This document shows, in pieces, positions 20,748 through 30,300 of a DNA stretch of 64,000 nucleotides. Below the pieces are notes generated by a model, which saw only the letters and a list, made by a program, of their open reading frames with translations, had not been told where the DNA came from and did no database searches. How positions within the stretch are numbered: the stretch's first letter is position 1; each line of letters begins with the position of its first letter. A program made the translations under genes and the position numbers. The stretch is from contig CANXME010002149.1 in NCBI GenBank assembly GCA_948144175.1, positions 2,522,001-2,586,000 of the forward strand. The letters are read 5' to 3'. This DNA is from Closterium sp. NIES-65 (taxonomy: Eukaryota > Streptophyta > Zygnematophyceae > Desmidiales > Closteriaceae).

Positions 20748-23700
20748 CTCCCCTTCGCTTCTGGAGTGTCGCTGCTGGTGACGTGGCCTTGTCCAGTCAG
20801 CATCATGCAGTATTCGAACTTCTGCTTTCCGAGTTTCTTGGTCAAGTAATCGGCTGCCATCTCGGATGTTGGGCAGTATGACAGATCGAGTTTCCCTTTT
20901 TCTATCTCGTCCTTCACGAAGAAATAGCGCAGGGCGATGTGTTTCGTCCTGTTTGCGAAGCCGTTTTTGTTGGCGATGCGAATTGCCGATTGGTTGTCGC
21001 AGAACACGGTGAAGCTGGGTAACTCGGCTAGTTTCGCTTCTTCCAGTAGTTCGCGAAGGTAAAGTCCCTCCTTGGTGGCTGAGCAGAGTGCGATATATTC
21101 TGCTTCTGCTGAAGATAGTGCGATTAACTCCTGCTTGCTTGACTGCCAGGAGATAGGACCGATAGGCTCAAGGCGGTAGACATAGCCGGTGCGTGAGCGC
21201 CTGTTGTCGGTGTCGCCGGCGTGATCGGCGTCGACGTAGCCGATTAGTTTGGTCGGTGTAGTCACGTTTTTGTGATAAGTTAGTCCGATCGTCGCGGTGC
21301 TGACGAAGTAGTGGAGAGCACGATCGAGTTCCGCCAGATGCTCTGCTTCAGGTCTCTTGAGATAGGTAGCGAGCTGACTCGCGGAGTAGGATAGGTCGGG
21401 ACGGCACGTGACTGCTGCGAAAAGAAGGCATCCTAGCTTCTTCTGATAGTCGCGTATGCCGGCGGGTTTAAGTAGAGTAGATTGCCCCTTTTCGGTTCCT
21501 GACGCGTAGCGATAAGGCGTGGAGATGGCGCTTGGTGTGAGACGAAAGCGTTTCGCGATAGTGTCGGCGTACTTCTCGGCGCTTAGGTAGATTGCGTTTT
21601 CTTCCTCACGGATGTTGAGCCCGAGGTATTGCGTAACCGTAGAAGAGACCGTGAGCGTGAGGTCTTTCTGGAGCTCCCCTTCGAACCACGCGGCGATGTT
21701 GTCGGTTGACCCAATGTAGAGAAGATCGTCCACATAGACGATTAATAGGACGTAATCGCCTCCTTTTGTGAGGCGATACATGCCTTGGTCATGCGGGAGT
21801 TGTTTGAAGCCGATGCGAATGAGGCGGGCGTGTAGGTACTGCTGCCACAGTCGCGGTGCCTGCTTGATCCCATAGAGTGATTTGAGTAGTTGACACACTC
21901 GGTTGGGTTCGCCGTGGGAGCCGTGCGGGAGTTCAACGAAGATTTCTGCATCCACAGGTGCGTAGAGAAATGCGTTCGCAACGTCGATCTGTCGCAATTT
22001 CTTTTTCTTCATGGCGGCGACGGCGATGAGGATTCGGAGTGAGGTGTGGCGACTGACCGGAGCGAAGGTTTCGGTGTAATCTCTTCCGTGCTCCTGGTCG
22101 AAGCCACGTACGACCCAGCGGGCTTTGAATTTGTCGATGGTGCCATCAGCTTTCGTCTTCACACGGAAGACCCATTTTCCGGTAAGAATGTTTTTATTTT
22201 GAGTTACACCGATGGGAACAATTTTCCAGGTGTTGCGCTCCTCCAGTGCCTTCAGCTCTTTGTCCATAGCTTCACGCCATTTCTCCCTGTGTTCCCCCCC
22301 CAGAGCCTGCTGAACCGTCGCAGGCTCCTCAGGAATGCCGGCGCCATGGACTGCGGTGACGAGACCAAGGATTTGCAGCCCAGTCTGTGAGTATCGAGGG
22401 GTTCTGGATCCTCGGGATAAGCTGCTTCGTCTCCCGTTTCTGGGTCGGGCATGAAATTTGGCCCTACCCTTTCTGCTTCGTTGGTGTTGACTGTCACAGG
22501 TGTTATGTAACCATCGTCGGCGAAACGGTAGAAGATTTCGGCGTTGTTACTGTCGCGAGGATTATCCTCATCCATGGGCACGTCGACGGAGCAGTATGGG
22601 AGAGGTCCGGCTTCTTCTGAGGCGTTGTCGACGTTCTGTTCATCCCAGTCTGCTTCGTCCGCTGCTGACGCGAAGGCTCGGTCACCACGAAAACCACTGG
22701 TGAGGTCCCGATTCTCGTGCAAGTTGGCGAGGTATGTCTGAAGGGTGAGTCTTTCGTAGAAGATCACGTCACGTGCTGCTACTGTTTCCTTTGTGTGGAC
22801 GTCGAAGATTTTCCATGCGTTGTAATTTTTCTCGATGCCGAGGTGTAGTCCCCACTGTGCCCGTTGCGAAAATCTTCCCGCTCGTGCTTCTGGGGGTCTG
22901 TACTGTACCATGCACCCGAAAACTCGTAACATTTTCGTGCTGCCCTGCTTCCCTGTCCACAGCAGATGCGGTGATGCGTTGTTCGGGAGTGACGACGACG
23001 ACAACAAGTTGTGCAGCATGACAGCGTGGTCCATTGCTGCTGGCCACTGGTGGTTGGGTAGCCGCATGCCACGTAACAGTTTGCGCATGCTGTTCTGCAG
23101 GGTCCTGTTCAGTCGTTCTGCAACACCTTGCTGCTGATGTGCGTAGGGAAGGGAGAGGAGTTGCTTGATCCCCCTTTCCGCCAAGAACTGCTTGAAGCGC
23201 TGAGAGGTGTACTCGCCACCTCCGTCTGACTGGAAATTTTTCAGTTGTGTTCCGGACTCTCTCTCTGCTATCGGTAGCCAGGCGGCGAATGCTGCGAGCG
23301 CCATGTCGCGGCTGGGTAGGTTGCGATGCCAGACGTATCGAGTAGCAGCGTCGATGAAGGTGATGGTGTAGTTGTAGTTGACTTGTCCTGTTTCGCGATT
23401 GTAGAGGATGTCGCTGTAGACTTTTTCGAGTGGTGCGTACGCTGGAGCGCTCGGGTTGTGATGTGAAGCAAACGGTCGATGAGGTAAGTCAGCTTCGGGA
23501 CATATAAGGCAAGTCCCTCGTGCCTTCTGGAGTTCTCTGCCATCGGGTAGAAGTAGAGAGTCTTTGTCGAGGACTCCTGCTCTTATCGTGTTATTCAAAA
23601 CTGTGTTGCTTGGATGTCCTGTGCGTGCGTGCCAGATCTCTTCAGAGGCGCGGTGTCCGGGTGAACGCTGATATGCGTCGGAGTTGGAGTAAAAGCTGGC

Positions 23701-25863
23701 GACGAGGTTGGCGCTTCGGTGGACTTCACGCTGAGTCGGATTCAGCTGTTGCGCGAGTGTTGGTGGTGCTTCGTCGACTGTGACTGGTGTCGTTGTTCCT
23801 GCTGCTGCTGATGTTGTTGCTGCTGCCGATGTTGTTGCTGCTGTCGATATTGTTGCTGCTGTCGATGTTGTTGCTGCTGCCGATGTTGTTGTCTCTGCTT
23901 CTTGTTGAATTGTTGCTAACGCTCTTGTTCGTTCTGCTTCAGGGATAGTGTGGGAGTACCAGAAACCTCCCGGGCTGAAGTCGGGATCGAGATCCGGAGG
24001 GTGTGTCCATTCAGCAAAGTTCACAATGGCGTCGCTGTCTGCAGTGCCGAGGTCGGGAGCGAAGTCGAGGACGAAGACGTTGTTCTTCAGCACTGCTTTC
24101 CCGATGTAGAGACCGCCTCTTCCGTGGTAAAGCTTGAACTCCTGGGTCGTGCTGTCGGCTTCCAGATGAATTCCTTTCGCCATCAACTGGCTAACGCTCA
24201 GTAAGTTGTAGCCGAGTCCTTCAGCGATGAGTACCTTAGACATGTGCAGTATGACATTTGTTTCTCTTGACTGAAGCTGTACCACTCCTTGTCTTCGTGT
24301 GCGCAGGTTTTGGTTGTTGGCAACCGTGATGATCACTTCCCGTTGGAGTCGATGTTCGCGTTGTACGAAACGCCCGGACGAGCACATGTGTTGCCCGCAG
24401 CAACTGTCCAAGAACCAGGTGTCTTGGCCGGACGGTTCACTTTGAGCGATAGCGGCGTAAGTCGGATTTGGATGGAGTGATTCGCGACGAGGCGTCCTGT
24501 TGTCGAGCTCCTCTTCCGGTGAGTAATGGGGTGGTGACTCTGTTATGCAAGAGTCGTTTATCTTGACCATGCAGTTGACTATATGTCTTGCTCCTTGTGC
24601 AGGTTGTCCAGTTGAGGTCGTTGAAGCTTGAATCGTGGTTGTCGAACTTGCTTGTGTCGAAGCAACTTGTGTGCTTGAAGGCCGCAGTTGTCGCTGTGGT
24701 GTTGTCTGTCGAGACGGGCAGTGCGAGCGTGGGTGTCCTGATGTCTTGCAGATGTGACAAAATGGAGGTACTGACTTCGGCTGCTGCTGTCGATTGTTGT
24801 AGTAGTTGTGTCGTCGCTGAGTATGGAAAGCAAACTCCGGTGCTAATGTCCTTTTCTTGTGTCTTTCTTCTTGCAGGTCCATATCCTGCTGTTCCGCGTG
24901 AATTTCTGCGCAAAGTGCCGCTTCGGAGATCCTCCCGTGTGCTCGAAGAATTGCTTTGGTGGCGCGCCACTGAGGACCGAGGCCGCCTATGACGACTGTT
25001 ACGAAGGCGTCTTCAGAGATTGACCCTCCACATCGAAGAAGCTTGTCGCGCAATTCGCGACATCGGCTGATATACGCCAACCCTTTTTCTCCTGGTTTCA
25101 TTTCCACTGTTGTCAGCTGCGCCATTAACCTGCTCTGGTTTACACTGTCTGTTGCCTGGTACAGGTTCTTCAGATGGCCGTACGCGAGTTCCGCCGAGTT
25201 GCCGAAGTTCCGGTAGGAGCGAATGTTCTGCTGCTGGGTTGGTGTGATGTTTCTCAGTAGAATAGTATACGCCATCATGGATTGATACGTATACTGCTGC
25301 TTTTCATACTGTGTCCCGTTTGCTGGATACTGCAGGGATCCGTCGAAGAAGCCAAGTATCTGCGCGCCCTCCATCATCAACTCGAATTCAAAGGACCAGG
25401 TAAAGAAGTCCTTTCCGTCGAAAGGTCTTGACGTCTGTAGTTTCAGAACATGCGCGAACTGCGACTGTACTTGTAAGGCATCCATTGGTTTGTCTTGCGC
25501 AGGTGGAGGTTGAGGCAGGAAGCTGATCGACCCGCGTTCGTACGGGGCGAAGGTGGGTTGCTGCTGTTGATTCCCTCGCGCATATGACGACCCGTCAAGG
25601 CTCATGGGTGTCGCTCCGTTGTTGCTGTTGTGTGTCTGTGCAGGTCCCGACTGCTGGTGTTGCTCGTAGAAGGACATGAAGGAGAAAAATTTCTCCATCA
25701 TGTTCTGGTCGAAGTCAGAAGGATGGTTCGTGGGGGTCTCGGTTGACGTTCCCCTTGGTCTTGCTGCCGTGCCTTCCTCTGTCTGCAGGCCAGAGGCTGG
25801 TGGTGGAGTAGGGGTAGTCCCCGAGGAGCCATTAGGGGAGCTCCTTTCCTTGTTTGTTGCCAT
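20726..25863 (-). pseudogene. Copia gag-pol with a single frameshift
   Basis: ATG at 25863 (MATNKERSSPNG). In order: Gag with a canonical knuckle CHICKTSGHPRSHC near 24,730; protease block TWFLDSCCGQHM, where the usual D-S/T-G is D-S-C; integrase with the zinc domain HARTGHPS...CLIC and catalytic residues in YSDIL, QSDGGGEY and VAERLNRT. The frame is lost near 22397-22400, where one base appears missing from a C run of the gene. The pol frame continues through PATVQQALGGEHREKW, reverse transcriptase YVDDLLYIG and RNase H (LIGYVDADHAGD, DNQSAI) to a stop at 20726. Apart from this one base everything is open, and with identical LTRs the lesion is recent or a sequencing error. Confidence 0.92.
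20748..20761 (-). other. Polypurine tract inside the pol frame
   Basis: Minus strand GAAGCGAAGGGGAG directly before the 3' LTR; it is also read as codons (EAKGS) by the end of pol. Confidence 0.8.
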
Positions 25864-25900
25864 GTCTTGTAATGAAAAAAAAGTTAGAGTTTTCCCCTGT

Positions 25901-25914
25901 CTGCTCTCATACCA
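25901..25914 (-). other. Primer binding site
   Basis: Minus strand TGGTATGAGAGCAG abuts the 5' LTR; one mismatch to the iMet-type site. Confidence 0.8.
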
Positions 25915-26357
25915 TGTTGGGCTGAGAAAATAGCCCTTAGGATCTTTGCAGAGGAGAACTCTTGGGTAGAAAACTTGTAATAGCGGAAGCGTTTGATGAG
26001 GATTGTGAACCGACCTTGCACTGGTGTGTGAGAGCAAAGTAGATTGAATTAAACAAGCAAATACAAGGATTTATATAAGAGTACAGGGAATACGAATAGA
26101 TAGGTAGATAACTGTATTGCTGTTGCGGTTCGATACAGTGCGACTCGGGCAACTGCTCTGTAACGAGTCAGTTGTGTGTCCTTAACTGTCGCGCTGTGAT
26201 TGTCGAGTCAAAGGTCAGCGACCTTTGACTTTCTCGTAACCTCCAGGCGGTTACCCTAACCTCCGAGGTTGACTCGATGCTTCGATTGGGACTGCTTCGC
26301 TTGGTGCCTTGGGTTTTGATACGACAGAAGCGCACTTAGGACTTATTGTTTCCAACA
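25915..26357 (-). repeat. 5' LTR, 443 bp
   Basis: Identical on reading to 20305-20747. The TATA box near 26068-26079 would drive minus-strand transcription of gag-pol. Confidence 0.95.
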
Positions 26358-26759
26358 ACTTACACGTGACCAAACCAGTCAAGAAGTGACTGGTACAGTA
26401 AGAACGCACCACCGTGCGCGATTCTGGCCGGCGGTTGCATGAACCCTCGCCACGCAATTGGCTTTGTTTTCACCCTGTCAAGTGCCAAAATTGCCCACTC
26501 GAATATGCCACGTGGCAGATTCCAGTGGGTGGTCACGTTATCCTCGTATACTCGGTTTTGCGGCACTGGTCAACAATCTTGAAGTGAAGTCAGACACCTG
26601 ATTTTGTTTCACATCTTTTCTACTTGATAAAAAATATACCATATAATAAGACCCGGGTATTATGTAAGATTTTCCTTTGAAGAGACCCCCCCCCCATTTT
26701 TTCCCAGTGGTTTTCAGAATACCCTAGGGTGTTTTATACGGGAGAATACGGCAGGTTTC

Positions 26760-26774
26760 CTGCTCTGACTACCA
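26760..26774 (-). other. Primer binding site of orphan LTR
   Basis: Minus strand TGGTAGTCAGAGCAGG-like, an iMet-type site with one inserted base, next to the LTR at 26775. Confidence 0.65.
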
Positions 26775-26904
26775 TGTCAGAATCAACTGTGCAGGAATGG
26801 ATGAACTATGAATGAGTTGGGTACAAGTGCTAACCCTTAAGTGTTGTACCCCTTGTAGGCTAACCCACTATGGCCTAGAGAGAACTCAAACTTACAGTTT
26901 GACA
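26775..26904 (-). repeat. 130-bp Copia 5' LTR without its element
   Basis: Minus strand TGTCAAACTGTAAGTT to TTGATTCTGACA. The primer site shows it is a 5' LTR of a minus-strand copy. Its leader is interrupted by the TIR transposon and apparently resumes left of 19752; gag-pol is missing. Confidence 0.8.
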
Positions 26905-27316
26905 TTCACGCCTTTCTGGAGACGGACTCCAGCCCCATCCTATGAAGAAGCCAAGTTTATTTGCCATGATTTGAGCAGAACACATGAAAACACCCTATCC
27001 AATGAACGTACACATTCTTCGTTTGTTTGTTTGTTTGTTTGTTTGTTTGTTTGTTTGTTTGTTTTGTTCTGTTTTAATTTGTTTTTTTCTTACCACAAAT
27101 TTTAGAGTCCATTGTTTGTTACCAACGACATATCTCCCTTCTGAAGTACAAACGGTACATAGTAGTACAGTACACAGAAGTACGGTGCGTGGTAGCGCGG
27201 CACCCAATAGCAGTATACAATGTAGTGGAGTAGACATAAACAATACAGGCAGGCCTTTGTGGCCCAGTTGCAATAATACACTCCGGAACGTCTTAGAATA
27301 TGAAGTACTGTAATAG
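26905..27316. other. Spacer with (GTTT)n
   Basis: A perfect GTTT tetranucleotide run occupies about 27016-27063. Around it is AT-rich DNA with many GTAGTACAGTACA-type short repeats and no supported gene. Confidence 0.6.
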
Positions 27317-30300
27317 TTATGTCCAAGGGTCACGGCGAGACAGAACACCAGAAGGCCAATCCGCAGGGTTCCCTGCAAAGAAAAAGTTCTCCTGGGTGCC
27401 TGCTAGCAATGGCCAGAGGTGTCGCCTACGGCGAAAAAAGGCTGCGACAGGTTCCCCGTTGAATCTAGGTGTTGTCTGCAGTCGGGGGCGGGCCCAGACC
27501 GTGCGAGTGCGGTGCAGAGCGGTGAGGAGCTGGTCCTCATGCACCCCTGGTAGGTCGAGGAAGCGAGCTAGCTGTGAGACGAAGGGGGGCTGGGGGGTTG
27601 CAAGAGAGGGGAGGGGGGGAAGAAATAGATGGAGGAGCTGCTACTCATGTGCTTTCTCAACAGGAGGATGAGAGTGAGGTGGCTGGCCACAACAGACCAC
27701 CTGAGACATGCCAAAACCGATGTTTCAGATCTGTCAACCTGGACGTTTGTAACATGTCAAAACACCAAGAATCCCTTCAAACCCTGCCAGAAAGGAGGAT
27801 AAGTGAGGTGGCTGGGCCAAGAGAAGCATGCAGCCCATGCATGACACGATAGGCGCCACCACAATGCGGCGCAGACCAGAGTCTGAGGGAGGCGGCACTA
27901 AGCTGGACCATTAATAGTGCCAGAGGTGGACGGTGGCTCTACAACGCGGGCAGTCTGTGGCCCTGCACAACAACAAGATACACCAGGCTGTGGCTGCCGA
28001 GCTACAGCTAGCCTACAGCCTAGCCTAGCTCACACAGATACACGAGCCGACAGTCGCCCTGACGGAGCCCCTTCTGCTAGGGGACCTGCTGCATGTGCTC
28101 GAGCGCAGCTCCGAGCTACCAAAGGGTCCCGATACCAGCTAGGCTAGCTGAGTATATTATGTTGATGATCAATGCAGCGGACCATTCGAGAGGGGAGAAG
28201 GAGAAGGAAAAAGGGACTGACAGATGGGGACGACATGAGGTGATCGAGGTTGACGATGGCGTACGTCCCGCACGGTAGCTGGCGTAACGAAGCATCGAGA
28301 TACACCAGACTGTCCTCCACAAGCCGCACCTGGGGGAGCAAGGGCGGGACATAAGTGGTATCCAGGTATCCACAGTAATGCAGATGTCAGATACATAGTG
28401 GGAGAGAAAGGGAGGAGAGAGGGGACAAGGAGAGGAAGATGGTAGCAAAAATATGTGATGTAGTGGTGGGTGTATGGTGGTTCAGAGAGGCTGAGATATT
28501 TTGTGGGGAGAGAGAGGAAAGGAAGGGAGCAAGAGACTGCTGAAGAATGAACGACGACTGTGGAGAGCTGCAGTCAAGTATGGACTAGGAGGGAGTGAGA
28601 GTTGAGGCGGTCCAGGATGCTTGGTTGGAGCAGCACTCTATAGTGAAAATCTCAGTCAGGCATCGATAGAGGGAGTACGTGAGGAAGTGACGAGTAGGGG
28701 AGGAGGGAGGGAGGAGGGAGGGAGGAGGGTGGGAGGAGGGTGGGAGGAGGGTGGGAGGAGGGTGGGAGGAGGGTGGGAGGAGGGTGGGAGGAGGGAGGGA
28801 CCTGCAAGCCGGTGTCATCCTTGTCATAGTGCGCTCTGATGGCTGATGCCATCACGTCTGAGATATTCCGCACGCTCACTATCACCTGCAGTGAGGGGCA
28901 GCAAAAGTGCGGAAAGGAGGGGTGGGGGGGAAGGAATGGGCAGGCAGGGAAATGAAGATCTGATGCCATCGCGAAAAAGAGAAAAGAAAGAACTACTCAG
29001 ATGCAGGTGATATTGAGCGTGCAGGTGATAGTGAGCGTGCAGGTGATAGTGAGTGTGCAGGTGAGAGTGAGTGTGCAGGTGATAGTGAGTGTGCAGGTGA
29101 TAGTGAGTGTGCAGGTGATAGTGAGTGTGCAGGTGATTGTGAGTGTGCAGGTGAGAAAAGAGAAAAGATGAGGCTTCACAGTCAAAATCGTGTAGAGCCT
29201 GTTTTCGAGTCAAGACGAGTCGCCTCAAAAACAGGCTCTTCACACACAGTCAATATCACGATCACCGCACAGATGGAGAGGAGAGGAGCAAGTGGGGGTG
29301 AGGTGGGCAGGCAAGCACGGGAGTGAAGGCAATGCCATGCCGTCAGGAAGGTTCGTCACACTCACGATTGCCCGTAGGTTGGGGTGGGCGCGTGGTGGAA
29401 GACAAAAGACACCAGCGGTTGAGGAATGCAGCAGGCAGCAGGCAGCAGGCAGCAGGCAAGCAGCGAAGCAGGCAGCAGGCAGCAGGCAGCAGGCAGCAGG
29501 CAGCAGGCAAGCAGCGAAGCAGGCAGCAGGCAGCAGGCAAGCAGGAAAGCAGGCAAGCAGAGAAGCAGGGCCCACCTTGAGGCGGTAGAGCAGGCCGTGG
29601 TAGAGGCCGAGGGAGACGAGGTCAGGGCGGGCGAGAGGCGTGCGCAGGGAGGCACCCATGGGGAAGGAGGAATTGGCTAGCAGCAGCACTGGCGCGCGCC
29701 TGCCCTGCCGCTGCCTCAGCCCTGCTGATGCCTGCACCTGGTGGGGTGAAGGGGAGTGGAAGGTGGTGGGGGGGAGTGGAGGGTGTGAGAAGGGAGGGTG
29801 GGAGAGTGAACAGGTTGAGAAGGGAGTGGAGATGCGGAAAGGGGCAGGCGGAGGAGGGGCAGGCATTGAAGGAGAGGAGAATGATAGTGACTGATTGAGA
29901 GAGGTGAGAGCAGGGGTGGGAAGCATGAGAGGTAAGCTAGCGTGCTGGACATATCTGACAACAGCCTTCCAATAAACTCTCAACAGTAGCTCCTTGCGTT
30001 CCACATCCGACGCTCTCGCTCCACTCCTCAAACTGCTCTGCCTCCGATTTGATCCTCCTCTTAGCAACCACTCCCCCCCCATCCCCTCTTCTCCTTACAT
30101 CCCACCCACCTCCTTCCCACCCACCGATCCACACCCACCTCATTCCATCACACCCACCTGCAGCGGGGCAATCTTGGAGGAGATAAGCGCAATAAGGTTA
30201 CTTGCGAGTCGACCTAAAAACTCGCCCATCCACCCCCGCGCCCCCTCACTCCCACCCACCCACCTGCAGCGGAGCGAGCTTGGAGGAGATGAGAGCAGCG

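Larger units (their letters stand above)
20305..26357 (-). mobile_element. Full-length Copia retrotransposon with identical 443-bp LTRs
   Basis: LTRs 20305-20747 and 25915-26357 read as identical. The perfect target duplication ACTTA is at 20300-20304 and 26358-26362. Interior in Copia order on the minus strand. The LTR, Gag and Pol are unlike the short-LTR family, so this is a separate lineage. It is a very recent insertion. Confidence 0.95.
19753..26751. mobile_element. Probable DNA transposon with 25-bp terminal inverted repeats, split by a Copia
   Basis: Inverted 25-mers at 19753-19777 (CCGTATTCTCTCGG...) and 26727-26751 (minus strand CCGTATTCTCCCGT...) agree at 22 of 25 positions. Without the Copia at 20305-26357 and its target copy, the enclosed element would be about 0.94 kb. 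It interrupts the leader of a minus-strand Copia whose LTR is at 26775-26904. No transposase is visible, so it would be non-autonomous. The target duplication is unclear (possibly CA) and the superfamily is not assigned. Confidence 0.45.

Noticed and set aside
29002-29243. Thr/Leu/His-rich minus-strand frames
   Set aside because: Translations of the 18-bp minisatellite.
29428-29560. Gln/Ala/Gly and Leu/Cys-rich frames
   Set aside because: Arise from the GGCAGCA minisatellite within an intron.
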